Positions 7,108-16,322 of a stretch of DNA of 64,000 bases are shown here, piece after piece. The stretch comes from Sphaerisporangium siamense (lineage in GTDB: Bacteria > Actinomycetota > Actinomycetes > Streptosporangiales > Streptosporangiaceae). Every line of letters starts with the position of its first letter. The first letter of the stretch is position 1. The stretch lies in the NCBI RefSeq assembly GCF_014205275.1, contig NZ_JACHND010000001.1:6076001-6140000 (forward strand). Reading direction: 5' to 3'. The position numbers and the translations under genes were made by a program. The notes under the pieces are model-generated. The model was given only the letters and a program-made list of their open reading frames with translations, was not told the origin of the DNA and made no database searches.

Positions 7108-9536
7108 CACAGCGTCCTCGGCCGCACGGCGTTGGCCCGCCCGATGAGGGCGTGCCGGTCCTCGGTGGTGGCGGCCGCCCGGGCCAGCGCGCGGTACACG
7201 CGTTCCAGCTCGCCGCGCAGGCCGCGCTCGTTCAGCGGCGTGCCGAGGACGCTGCCGCCGCTCGCGGCGGACTGGCCGGTGACCATGCGGGCCAGCGCGC
7301 TCTCCAGCACCTCGGAGGCGAGGCCGTCGCGGTCGCGCGAGTCGAGCTTGAGCACCCGCAGCCGCTCCCCCGCCGCCACCAGCTCGGCCTCGGCGGGCGC
7401 CTGGCCGCGCACGGTGACGGCCACGGCGGCGACCTGGGCGGCGGTGCGGTGGATGGAGGTGGGAGGCACCTCGTCGAGCGCGCGGGTGGCCCCGGCGCGG
7501 TCGTCGTGGTCCAGGGCGATGCGGGCCAGGCCGAAGCAGGCGCTGACGTAGGAGCGGTCGGTGCGCCAGATGGCGGCGTGGTGGCGGGCGGCCTCACCGC
7601 CCGCGCCCGCGGCCTCCATGGCGAAGGCCAGCGCCAGCCGGGGCGCCGCCTCGCCGGGGAACCAGGAGTAGAGGCCGTCGAAGAACCGGGCGGCCATGCC
7701 CGCGTCCCCGGCGGCGAGCTCGGCGACGCCCCGGTACCACCACAGGCGCCAGTCGCCGGGCAGGTCCTTGGCCGCGCTCTCGTACAGGCTGTCGGGGACC
7801 TCGCGGCCGAGCTCGCTCATGACGCGGATCAGCGCGAGCTTGGTCTCGGGGGTGGGCGGCGCGGACTCCAGGACGGCGATGAGCTCGTCGGGGCTGCCGG
7901 AGGTGAGGCCGGCGAGGAACCCGGCGGCGGGGTCGGCCGGGTCCACCAGGGGGACGGGCAGGGAGGAGGCGGCGTCCAGCCGGTCGAGCGTGCCGAAGAC
8001 GCGGCCGGTGGTGGCGGGGGCCAGTTCGGTGCCGACGGCGCCGCGCTCGGGGCCGAAGACGCCCGACTGCGCGGGGTGCGGCCTGCCCTCCTCCTCGGCC
8101 CTGGTCTCGCGGAGCACGCCGACGAGCTGCTCGCTCATCTCGGCGGCGCTCTCGAACCTGCGGCCGGGGTCGGGGTCGGTGGCGCGGCGCAGCAGGCGCA
8201 TGAACGACTCGCGGCCGGGGCCCATGTCGGGCAGGGGCGTGGCCGCGCCGCCGCTCGCGGGGCTGAACGGGTGGCTCAGCACGGCGAGGGTGCGGCCGAC
8301 GGTGTAGAGGTCGGAGGCGATCGAGGGGCCGGTGGAGGCGATCTCGGGTGCCTGGTAGCCGATGGTGCCGTAGATGGCGCTGTCGGCGTCGTCCAGGCGG
8401 CGGACGGCGCCGAGGTCGATGAGCTTGAGCTGCTCCTCGACCTGGATGACGTTGGCGGGCTTGAGGTCGCAGTAGAGCATGCCCCGGTCGTGGAGGTAGC
8501 CGAACGCGCGCAGGATCTCCAGGCCGTAGGCGATGACCTGCGACAGCGGCAGGGCCGCGGCGTTGCCGCTGTCTCTGAGCCGCTTGCGCAGCAGGTCCTG
8601 CAGGGACTCGCCGCCGACGTACTCCATGACGATGTAGCCGACCAGCGTGCCGGTGCCGGGGTCGGGGTGGCTCACGAAGTTGAAGATCTTGACGATGTTC
8701 GGGTGGTCCATCGCGGTCAGGTGGCGCCGCTCGGCCTCGGCGGCGGCCAGGGCCTCCAGGTCGCCGGTGTCGAGCAGGCCCTTCATGACCACCCAGCGGC
8801 CGTCGAGGTTGCGGTCGGCGGCCAGGTAGATCCAGCCGAGGCCGCCGTGCGCCAGGCAGCCCTTCACCTCGTACTGCCCGGCCACCAGGTCGCCGCCGCG
8901 GAGCTTGGGGGTGAAGGAGAAGCGCTGGCCGCAGTGCGGGCAGTACCCCTCGGGGCGGCCGGGGCGGCCGTCCCTCTGCCGGCCGACGGGCTTGCCGCAG
9001 TCGGGGTTGCCGCAGAAGCGGCGGTCCTCGGGCACGACCGGGTCGGCGAGGACGACGGCGGAGGGGTCGCGGTAGGGGACGGGGGGCACCTCGACCAGGC
9101 CCATGCCGAGCATGCCGCGGCGGGATCTGGTGCTGCCGCGCCGGGAGCCGCGGGTGCTCGGGGCGGTGCCGGCCGCGCCGGTGGCGAGGGACCCGCCGAT
9201 GGAGGGCATGGTCAGCGGGGCGGACGGCGGCGCCGCGGCGGCGGAGGCGGGCGCGGACGGCCAGGCGACCCCCGGGCCGCCCGGCGCGGGCGCCGAGGGC
9301 CAGGCGACGCCCGGCGAGGGCGCCGGAGGGTAGGCCGCGCCGGGCGCCGGGGGGAAGCCCGTGCCGGGCGCGGGGCCGGGCGGCCAGGCGCCGGCGGGCG
9401 GTGGCCCGCCGGAGGACCCGGGCGGGGCTCCGGACCGGGACGCGGGCGCCGGTTCGGGGGCGGGGGCCATGCCACAGGTGTCGCAGTAGCCGTCCACCAC
9501 CGTCCCGGCGCACCCGGGCTGCGTGCATTCGGTCAT
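7104..9536 (-). CDS. pknG: PknG-type serine/threonine protein kinase
   Basis: An 810-residue soluble kinase. In order: zinc-ribbon-like CTQPGC...YCDTCG (residues 4-22); a long Pro/Ala/Gly-rich linker (25-160); a rubredoxin-like metal site FCGNPDCG...YCPHCG (174-203), a PknG hallmark; a kinase domain (from ~215) with a modified glycine loop, Lys252 in WVVMKG, the catalytic YCDLKPANV (Asp357) and DLG (374-376); then a TPR-rich C-terminal half. PknG is a cytosolic kinase that controls central nitrogen/carbon metabolism in mycobacteria. ATG 9536 overlaps the upstream gene stop by four bases. The extra N-terminal zinc motif, shared with the FHA and PP2C neighbours, is not in the mycobacterial protein as I know it. 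Confidence 0.94.
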   Translation of the reverse strand: MTECTQPGCAGTVVDGYCDTCGMAPAPEPAPASRSGAPPGSSGGPPPAGAWPPGPAPGTGFPPAPGAAYPPAPSPGVAWPSAPAPGGPGVAWPSAPASAAAAPPSAPLTMPSIGGSLATGAAGTAPSTRGSRRGSTRSRRGMLGMGLVEVPPVPYRDPSAVVLADPVVPEDRRFCGNPDCGKPVGRQRDGRPGRPEGYCPHCGQRFSFTPKLRGGDLVAGQYEVKGCLAHGGLGWIYLAADRNLDGRWVVMKGLLDTGDLEALAAAEAERRHLTAMDHPNIVKIFNFVSHPDPGTGTLVGYIVMEYVGGESLQDLLRKRLRDSGNAAALPLSQVIAYGLEILRAFGYLHDRGMLYCDLKPANVIQVEEQLKLIDLGAVRRLDDADSAIYGTIGYQAPEIASTGPSIASDLYTVGRTLAVLSHPFSPASGGAATPLPDMGPGRESFMRLLRRATDPDPGRRFESAAEMSEQLVGVLRETRAEEEGRPHPAQSGVFGPERGAVGTELAPATTGRVFGTLDRLDAASSLPVPLVDPADPAAGFLAGLTSGSPDELIAVLESAPPTPETKLALIRVMSELGREVPDSLYESAAKDLPGDWRLWWYRGVAELAAGDAGMAARFFDGLYSWFPGEAAPRLALAFAMEAAGAGGEAARHHAAIWRTDRSYVSACFGLARIALDHDDRAGATRALDEVPPTSIHRTAAQVAAVAVTVRGQAPAEAELVAAGERLRVLKLDSRDRDGLASEVLESALARMVTGQSAASGGSVLGTPLNERGLRGELERVYRALARAAATTEDRHALIGRANAVRPRTLW

Positions 9537-10714
9537 CCGGCCGCTCCGATCCGCGTGATGGCCCGCTGGTATTCGGCGACCGCGACGGTGGCCCGCCGCA
9601 GGTCGCACGGCGCGCTCCAGAGCACGTCGCGCGCCGCGCCGTAGAGTTCGGTGAGGGTGACGTCCTCGGCATGCCCGAGGCGCACCGCCTTGGCCTGGTA
9701 GGCCGACAGCCGCCCGCGCAGCTCGTCGCGGCGGCCGATGAGCCCGGCGATGGACTCGGTGACGCTTTCGGCCTGGGCGAGGGCCTCGTCGGTGGCGCGC
9801 TCCATGGCGGTGAGGCGCTCGGCCAGTTCCAGCCAGCGCCCGGTGAGCGTGCGCAGGGCGCCGAGCCGGTCGCGCAGGGCGGGGGCCTGGTCGGGCATGG
9901 CGGGCAGCGCCGGGGCGGCGATCTTGACGAGCACCAGGTCGCGGACGCGCAGCACCTCGCGCTCGGCCTCGGCGACGCGGGCGATGCGCTCCTCCAGGCG
10001 GCGGGCGCGCTCGGCGAACTCCTCGCGCGCGAGGACGGCGCGTTCGAGGGCGGCCTTGCGCGCGGCGCAGGCGGAGGCCAGGGCGTCCAGCTCGTCGCCG
10101 CGGCCCGCGCGGCCCAGCGGGTCGGTGGTGACGGAGGCGCGCAGGGCGGCGGCGCGCTCGTCGAGGCGGTCCAGGTCGGGGTCCTGGACGCCGAGGTCGC
10201 GCGCCAGGCCGCGGGCGGCGGCGCGCGCGGCGTCGGCCTCGTCCAGCCGGGGCAGCAGCGCGGCCCAGGCGGCGTCCACGTCGGCGACGGTCCCGGCGAC
10301 CTCGCGGTAGGCCGCGTCCATGCGGGCCAGCAGGACGTCCAGCGTGACGCGCTCGCCGGCGGCCTGGAGCAGGGAGCGCTTCTCGACGGGGACGTCGCCG
10401 GGCTCCAGCGCGACGGAGGGGCCGGTGAGCAGCGCGGTGAGCGCGGCGAGGTCGGGCCGTCCGGCGGCCCTGAGCTCCTGCGCCCGGTCGAGGGCGCGGC
10501 GGTAGGCGTCGAACAGCCACCACAGCGTGATGGAGCGGGCCTGGGCGGCCTGCCAGCGGCGGCCGGTCTCGCCGGTGGGCGTCATGCCCGTGAGCAGGCG
10601 GTGACCGGGGTGGTCGTCCAGGTCGAGCAGATCGCCGGCGACGCGGTCGCGCTCCTCGGCGCGGCGGCGCAGGACATCGTCGACCTCGGCGAGGCCCATC
10701 ACTGGACCGGGCAT
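9533..10714 (-). CDS. Coiled-coil protein, first gene of the PknG operon
   Basis: A 393-residue protein that is almost entirely Ala/Leu/Arg/Glu-rich with long heptad-like stretches, so mostly helical coiled coil. No catalytic motif, signal peptide or membrane segment is visible. ATG 10714 has AGGGAG upstream, and the gene's stop overlaps the pknG ATG, so it leads the operon and is co-translated with the kinase. It may serve as scaffold or substrate; I do not recognise a named family. Confidence 0.8.
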   Translation of the reverse strand: MPGPVMGLAEVDDVLRRRAEERDRVAGDLLDLDDHPGHRLLTGMTPTGETGRRWQAAQARSITLWWLFDAYRRALDRAQELRAAGRPDLAALTALLTGPSVALEPGDVPVEKRSLLQAAGERVTLDVLLARMDAAYREVAGTVADVDAAWAALLPRLDEADAARAAARGLARDLGVQDPDLDRLDERAAALRASVTTDPLGRAGRGDELDALASACAARKAALERAVLAREEFAERARRLEERIARVAEAEREVLRVRDLVLVKIAAPALPAMPDQAPALRDRLGALRTLTGRWLELAERLTAMERATDEALAQAESVTESIAGLIGRRDELRGRLSAYQAKAVRLGHAEDVTLTELYGAARDVLWSAPCDLRRATVAVAEYQRAITRIGAAG

Positions 10715-10901
10715 GACCAACGCTCCCTGCCTCCCCCCGGTGCGGGACGACCACCGACTACATACACATTCTTTACCTAAACCCGGGGAACGCGTGCCGC
10801 CGCCCACCACCGGCGAGCCAGGATTCGATCACATACCGGTTACGCGGCCGTCACGGGAGGGATGACGGCGGGCGTCCGTCAGGAGATGCGTGAGCGGGGC
10901 G

Positions 10902-11114
10902 TCAGTGGCCGACCAGCCAGTTCCAGACGTGCCTGACCACGTCGAACCCGGCCTCGGCCGCCCGGCCGAGCACGCGGGTCACGGCGCGGCCCGCCAGGTG
11001 CTCGATGGCCGTCTCGTCGCGGTTCTGCACCGCGTCGTCCAGCCGCGCGACGTACTCGGCGTCCCGCCGGCGCCCGGCGTCCACGGCGCGGGAGATGTCG
11101 TCGTCCTCGATCAT
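10902..11114 (-). CDS. Small hypothetical protein downstream of the GTPase
   Basis: A 70-residue protein starting MIEDDDISRAVDAGRRRDAE and ending RHVWNWLVGH. GAGGAAA sits six bases before the ATG. The N-terminal part is charged and helical; the C-terminal part is amphipathic with two tryptophans and could touch a membrane. It lies 63 bases after the GTPase stop on the same strand, suggesting an operon. No family recognised. Confidence 0.65.
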   Translation of the reverse strand: MIEDDDISRAVDAGRRRDAEYVARLDDAVQNRDETAIEHLAGRAVTRVLGRAAEAGFDVVRHVWNWLVGH

Positions 11115-11177
11115 GTCGTTTCCTCGTGTCCTGCGGCGGCGCGGGCCGTGGCGGTCTTCCGGGGCGGCGTGCCGCGG

Positions 11178-12200
11178 TCAGATCGGGAGCCGGCCGAGGT
11201 CGAAGGCGCGCGCGCCGCGGATGCCGTCCCAGACCAGGAAGTTGCCGTACTCCCGCATGGCGGCGACGGGCACCCCGGCCAGTTCGGCCACGTCGTCCAG
11301 GACCCGCTGGAAGCGGAAGATCGCGGTGGGCCCCAGCTTGTTCACCACGTTGACCATGAGCGCGGCCAGGTTGAAGCGGAACAGCGCCGAGCAGGGCAGG
11401 ACCCGGTGGTTGTCGCGCAGCCGGGAGAAGACCTCGGCGTGCTCGGGGTGGGCGGCGGTGTAGCGCTCGCAGACCTCGCGCGAGAAGTGGCCCCGGTAGG
11501 TGACGGTCTGCCGGTCGAAGTCGAGTCGCTCGTCGCGCAGCGCGAAGTCGCCGGCGTTGTAGGTGGCGGCGCCGAGCAGGTCGCCCCACGGCTCGACGAC
11601 CATCTGCTCGACGTGGGCGGCCTTGAGCTCCATGCGGCCGGCGAGGGCGAGGCTCGGGACGAAGGCGCCGCGGTCGCCGCGCATGTCGAAGATCCACGGC
11701 GGCGGGGTGAGCAGGTCGGCCTTGGTGAGGACGTAGGTCAGCTTGGCGACGATGCGCCGTCCCTCCTCGGGGGCCGCGTCGTCCAGGAGTCGGTTCAGGC
11801 AGCGTGCCTCGTGGTCGGTGCAGCGGCTGTCGGCGTGCATGGCCCAGATGACGACGTCGCACTCGGCGAGTTTCTCCAAGTACATGGCCCGATAATCGGC
11901 ATCGGCCTCCACCGAATCCCCTAATCCCGGCATATCCCAGAAAGTCAATGTATGACCAGAATTACTGGGCACGGAGATGGCCTGGGGACGGTGAGTGGCG
12001 GGCTTGACGTCGCCCACCGGGAATCGCGTGCCGAACAGGACGTTGAGCAATGAGGACTTTCCGACACCGGTATGGCCCATGATTGCTACACTCAGGGCTT
12101 TATTGGCCTCGATGTCGCGTTCGCGTCGTACGCTCTGTCTGACTTCTTCGAGTTGATGCTCCTCCAGGGCGTCAACCGAGATTCGGTCGATCCTTGCCAC
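11178..12200 (-). CDS. Dynamin/Era-like GTPase
   Basis: A 340-residue GTP-binding protein of the TRAFAC class. Motifs: G1 GHTGVGKSS, G2 region around PATHRPQ, G3 DMPGLGDS, and G4 TKAD. The C-terminal ~150 residues are helical with hydrophobic stretches (FRFNLAALMVNVVNKLG) and may contact membrane. Similar GTPases act in membrane remodelling or stress. I chose GTG 12200, with GAGGTGA upstream; ATG 12215 is an alternative. It is divergent from the BTAD/ATPase regulator across a 166 bp gap, so the regulator may control it. Confidence 0.85.
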   Translation of the reverse strand: MARIDRISVDALEEHQLEEVRQSVRRERDIEANKALSVAIMGHTGVGKSSLLNVLFGTRFPVGDVKPATHRPQAISVPSNSGHTLTFWDMPGLGDSVEADADYRAMYLEKLAECDVVIWAMHADSRCTDHEARCLNRLLDDAAPEEGRRIVAKLTYVLTKADLLTPPPWIFDMRGDRGAFVPSLALAGRMELKAAHVEQMVVEPWGDLLGAATYNAGDFALRDERLDFDRQTVTYRGHFSREVCERYTAAHPEHAEVFSRLRDNHRVLPCSALFRFNLAALMVNVVNKLGPTAIFRFQRVLDDVAELAGVPVAAMREYGNFLVWDGIRGARAFDLGRLPI

Positions 12201-12366
12201 GGGCTCACCTCGGGTCATAGCGTTGACAGCGTCCACGGCGTTCATGGCGCCCCTGGCGTCCATGGATCCACGATTCCCTTTGCCACCGGCCCCATCGTGG
12301 CCAATGATCCTTGCGATGACCTTGCGGGGAAGGCCGTCGATTGAGAATCGCAAACCGATCCCGGCG

Positions 12367-15300
12367 GTGAACGTGGCGGAATTCGACATCAGAGTGCTCG
12401 GCGAGGTCGCGATCCTGGTGGACGGAGCGCCGAGAAAGCTGCTCCCTCAGACGGCCAAGGCCCTGGCCATGCTGCTGGCCTCCAGGAATCCCATCCCGCA
12501 GGACACTCTGGCCGCCGCGCTCGGCCAGAGTCCGGGCGTCCCGGTCCCCGACGTCGCGCCCCCGCTGTCGCGGCTGCGCCAGGCGCTGTCGGGCGCCGGC
12601 CTGGACATCCCGCCCGCCAAGTGGTCCCACGCCTACGCGCTGGTGGAGAAGCGGCCGGGCGTGCTGGCCGCCGCGCTGGACTCCTCCCGGTTCGAGGCGC
12701 GGCTGCGCGAGGGCCGCGCGCGGTACGAGACCGGCGACCTGGACGGCGCGCTGGAGAGCCTGCGCGCCGCGGCCGGCGAGTGGCGCGGCGCGCCGTTCGC
12801 CTCGCTGTCGGCCGGGTGGACGCTGCCGTGGGTCTGCGAGACCCACCGCGCCCGGCTGGAGGAGCAGCGCAAGGAACTCGTGCGCCTGGTCGCCAGGACC
12901 GCCCTGCGGCTCGGCCGCCACGAGGACGCCCGCTTCCTCACCGAAGGGCCGGTGGGCGAGGGCCACGAGGACACCACCGCGATGTGGCTGCTGCGCTTCC
13001 TGACCACCCTCCGCGAGGACGGCGGGGCCGCCGCCCGCCGCCTGGTCCGCGCGCGCCTCGCCCACTCCCCCGGCGACGACGCGGGCCGCCGCGCCGAGGA
13101 CCTGCTCGCCCTGCACGAGCACGGCGTCGACGTCGGCGCGCCGCTCGGCGCCGCCCCCGCCGCGCCCGCGGGACCGGACGGCGCGCAGGTCCCGGTGGGC
13201 CGCGAGCGCGAACTGCGCGAGCTCGCGCGCCTGGTGGCGCGGCTGGGCGGCGCGGACGCCGCCCTCGCCCTGTGCGGCCCCGGCGGCATCGGCAAGAGCC
13301 GCCTGCTGGCCGAGGCGGCGGGCCTGGCGGCGCGGGCGGGCGCGCGGGCGGTCACCGTGATGTGCCGCGAGGTCGACGGTCTGCAGCCCTGGCGCGAGCT
13401 GGCGGGCACGTTGTGGGGGCACCTGCGCCGCGACCTGACCGCCCCCGCCGACCCGATCAGCGTCCAGGAACGTGACACGCTCGCCAAGCTCATGTCGGCC
13501 GCCGAGCTCGACTCCCCCGCCCGGCCCGGCCACGAGCGCGACCCGCGCGAGCTGACCTTCCTGCTGACCGGCCTGCTGCGCCGCGCCGCCGGCGCCGGGC
13601 TGCTGGTGGCCTTCGACAACGCCCACCTGCTCGCCGGCTACGCCGCCGACCTGCTCCACCACGTGCGCAGGAGCCTCGGCGCCGCGCCCGTGGGCTTCCT
13701 GCTGGCCACCCGCGACCCCGCCCCGCGCTGGCGGGACGTCATGGGCGCCCTCACCCTGTGCCCCCTCACCGTGGAGGAGGTCGCCGAGTGGCTCGGCAGG
13801 GCGTGGGGCCGCGAGCCCACCGAGCAGGAGGTCAAGGAGGCCGCCCGCGTCACCCACGGCGTGCCGCTGGAGCTGCACAACCTCACCGAGTACGGCGAGC
13901 CGCGCCCGGCCCCCACCGGCCCCGGCGCCGCCCCGGCCTTCCGCTGGCTCGCCGCCGCCGCGATCACCGCCACGGGGCTGGACATCGACGCCGCGCTCGT
14001 CGGCCGCATGCTGGGCCTGCGCCCCGAGGAGGCCGACCGCGACCAGGCGCTGGCGGCGGCGGGCAACGCCATCCTCGGACACGACCGGGTGTGCTTCCCC
14101 CACGACCGCTCGCGCGAGACCGTGCTGGAGGGCCTCGAACGCGACCCCGCCCTGGCCAGGGACCTGCACCGCCGGGCCTTCGAGGCGCTGAGCGCGCGCA
14201 TGGAGGCCGGAGGCTGGGTTGACCCGGCGCTGCCCGTGCGCGTCGCCCGGCACGCCCGCGCCGCAGGGGCCGACCTGCCGCAGGAGCGCGTCGCCGCCGC
14301 CTGCCTGGACGCCGCGCGCGCCGAGCAGCGCGGCTTCGGCGTGGGCAGCGCCGTCGAGTGGGCGCAGGCCGGGCTGCGGCTGCGGTCCGCCCCGGCCACC
14401 CGGGTCGGGCTGCTCATCACCCTCGGGGACGCGCTCGGCGACGCGGGCGACATGGACGAGGCCGGGCACCGCTACCTGGCCGCCCACGAGGCCGCCGAAG
14501 GGCTGCCCGAGTTGGCCGCCGCCGCGGCGATCCGCCTGGCCCGGCGCTGGTCGGCCCCGGGCCAGGCCGACCGGCAGGTCATCCACCTGCTGCGCCGCGC
14601 GCTCGCCGCCCTCGGCGACGCCGGGGGCCCGCAGGCCGCCGAGCTGCGGCTCCAGCTTCGCGCCCACCTGTGCAAGAAGCAGACGATGGCCGTGAGCCCG
14701 AGCGCCGGCGCCGCGCCGTCCGAGACCCGCGAGGCGGTGGAGCTCGCCCGGGCCACCCTGCGCGAGCTGCCCGAGGACGGCGACCCGCTGGTGCGCTGCG
14801 ACGTGCTCACCGAATGCCGCTGGGCCCTGTTCGACCACACCTACCCGGCCGAGCTGGTCGGCATCTCCACGCGGCTGCACGAGGCCGGCATCGGCGCGGG
14901 CTCGGCCTACTTCCAGGGCGAGGGCCTGGTGGCGCTGGCCGTCGACCAGCTCAGGCTCGGCCTGCTGCCGGACGCCCTCGCCACCGTCAACGACCACCGC
15001 AGGCACGTCACCCGCAACCCCCGCGCGCTCGGCCCCTGGGTTCAGGGGGCGTTCGACACCGTGATGGACCTGTGGAGCGGCGACTTCCGGCGCGCCCACG
15101 ACCGTCTCATGGGCGAGTCGCTGGCCATCGTCCAGGAGGCCGCCAAGGGCCAGGCCGTGCCCGCCGAGACCCTCCAGCAGACCTGGATGGGCCAGTACCT
15201 CTGGCTGCTGCGCGAGCAGGGGCGCATGGCCGAGCTGTTCGACTCGGGCCTGGCGTCCCAGATCGAGCAGCACGGCTACTTCCCGATCTGGCGGGCCGCG

Positions 15301-15840
15301 CAGGTGCTGGCGCTGTGCGAGACCGAGCGGCACGACGAGGCCGCCGACCACCTGGCCGCCGTGGTCCGCGACACCGCGGGGCTGGCCGCGCTGCCCGCGC
15401 ACGGCTGGGCGGTGCCGACGCTGGCGGTGCTCGGCGAGGCGTGCGCGCTCATCTCCGAGGCGGGCGCGGACGGCCCGGAGACCGAGGGGCACGTCCGCCT
15501 GCTGCGCGAACGCCTGGCCGCCTACCCCGGCGAGATCGGGCTGGCCGGGTGGCCGACCGTGCTGATCGGCCCGGTGGCCCGCTTCCGCGGCCTGCTGGCC
15601 GCGACGGCCGGGGACGCCGAGGAGGCGCTGCGCCGCTTCGACGAGGCCAAGCGCCTGGTGTCGGGCGCACCGCCGCACATGGCGAGGATCCAGCTCGACC
15701 GCGCCAAGGCGCTGCGCCTGCTCGACCCCTCCGACGCCTCCGGCGAAGCCACCCGCCTGCTGCACCGCTCCCTGCGCCTGGCCGTCCGCCTCGGCATGGA
15801 CCGCCTGGCCTCCGAGGCACGCCGCCTGCTCGCCGACTGA
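12367..15840 (+). CDS. BTAD-domain / AAA ATPase / TPR regulator
   Basis: A 1157-residue AfsR-related protein. The N-terminus (EFDIRVLGEVAILVDG, TAKALAMLLAS) has the OmpR-like winged-helix fold of SARP regulators but looks reduced. A BTAD-type TPR region follows (~105-215). An AAA/STAND ATPase with Walker A GPGGIGKSR (~304) and a Walker-B-like LLVAFDNAH comes next, then ~600 residues of TPR-like helices. There is no C-terminal LuxR domain. Start chosen at GTG 12367, matching where homologues begin (VAEFDIRVLG). It is divergent from the GTPase gene and probably regulates it or itself. Confidence 0.85.
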   Translation: MNVAEFDIRVLGEVAILVDGAPRKLLPQTAKALAMLLASRNPIPQDTLAAALGQSPGVPVPDVAPPLSRLRQALSGAGLDIPPAKWSHAYALVEKRPGVLAAALDSSRFEARLREGRARYETGDLDGALESLRAAAGEWRGAPFASLSAGWTLPWVCETHRARLEEQRKELVRLVARTALRLGRHEDARFLTEGPVGEGHEDTTAMWLLRFLTTLREDGGAAARRLVRARLAHSPGDDAGRRAEDLLALHEHGVDVGAPLGAAPAAPAGPDGAQVPVGRERELRELARLVARLGGADAALALCGPGGIGKSRLLAEAAGLAARAGARAVTVMCREVDGLQPWRELAGTLWGHLRRDLTAPADPISVQERDTLAKLMSAAELDSPARPGHERDPRELTFLLTGLLRRAAGAGLLVAFDNAHLLAGYAADLLHHVRRSLGAAPVGFLLATRDPAPRWRDVMGALTLCPLTVEEVAEWLGRAWGREPTEQEVKEAARVTHGVPLELHNLTEYGEPRPAPTGPGAAPAFRWLAAAAITATGLDIDAALVGRMLGLRPEEADRDQALAAAGNAILGHDRVCFPHDRSRETVLEGLERDPALARDLHRRAFEALSARMEAGGWVDPALPVRVARHARAAGADLPQERVAAACLDAARAEQRGFGVGSAVEWAQAGLRLRSAPATRVGLLITLGDALGDAGDMDEAGHRYLAAHEAAEGLPELAAAAAIRLARRWSAPGQADRQVIHLLRRALAALGDAGGPQAAELRLQLRAHLCKKQTMAVSPSAGAAPSETREAVELARATLRELPEDGDPLVRCDVLTECRWALFDHTYPAELVGISTRLHEAGIGAGSAYFQGEGLVALAVDQLRLGLLPDALATVNDHRRHVTRNPRALGPWVQGAFDTVMDLWSGDFRRAHDRLMGESLAIVQEAAKGQAVPAETLQQTWMGQYLWLLREQGRMAELFDSGLASQIEQHGYFPIWRAAQVLALCETERHDEAADHLAAVVRDTAGLAALPAHGWAVPTLAVLGEACALISEAGADGPETEGHVRLLRERLAAYPGEIGLAGWPTVLIGPVARFRGLLAATAGDAEEALRRFDEAKRLVSGAPPHMARIQLDRAKALRLLDPSDASGEATRLLHRSLRLAVRLGMDRLASEARRLLAD

Positions 15841-15923
15841 GGCACGGGCCCCGGGGACCGGCCAAAGCCGCCGAGGCGCGCCGACTGAGGCGAAGCGCTC
15901 CGGGGATGGACCATAATCGACGC

Positions 15924-16322
15924 ATGGCCACGCCGCTGCCGAGCCGCTACGCCGACATCGCCGACCGCGTTCCCGGCGCGCTGTCGGACCTGCGCGGCCC
16001 GGCCACGGGAGAGGTCGCGCTGCCCCTGCACCTGTGCTGGTCGGGGGCCCGCGTATTCGACGTCGCCGATCCGGCCGTCCGCCTGGCCCTGTACCAGATC
16101 GTGATCACCGAGGGGCTGCGCGCCGACGTCGAGGCGTATCTTGAGGCGCGCCTGCTGGAGGAGGTCTGGCCGCGCCTGCGCCGGCTGCTCAACGGCGCCG
16201 CGCGCGCCGCGTGGGAGTCGCGTTTCCCCGGGCTGGCCGAGGCCGCGCGCCGGCGCGAGGGCGAGGTGCGGGCTGAGCTACTGCGGGCCCGCGTGGCCGT
16301 GCGCGCCCGGGCGGTGCCGTGA
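15924..16322 (+). CDS. Small protein coupled to an AbiEii-type nucleotidyltransferase (candidate antitoxin)
   Basis: A 132-residue, mostly helical protein: MATPLPSRYADIADRV... GLRADVEAYLEARLLEEVWP... RLLNGAARAAWESRFPG. I see no DNA-binding motif I can name. Its TGA is overlapped by the GTG of the next gene (GTGA), and they are clearly one unit. In AbiE and MenAT systems a small upstream gene makes the antitoxin of a nucleotidyltransferase toxin, so this is proposed as the partner; that role is inferred only from position. The upstream ribosome-binding site is weak. Confidence 0.72.
   Translation: MATPLPSRYADIADRVPGALSDLRGPATGEVALPLHLCWSGARVFDVADPAVRLALYQIVITEGLRADVEAYLEARLLEEVWPRLRRLLNGAARAAWESRFPGLAEAARRREGEVRAELLRARVAVRARAVP

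Noticed and set aside
9533-10754. N-terminal extension of PknG back to 10754
   Set aside because: The extension is in the wrong frame of the coiled-coil gene and is Arg/Pro-rich; the ATG at 9536 has the zinc motif and ATGA overlap.
12205-15765. Very long open frame on the minus strand opposite the BTAD regulator
   Set aside because: It is the antisense shadow of a GC-rich gene; its protein is Ala/Gly/Arg/Gln-rich with no domain, while the + strand shows clear domains.
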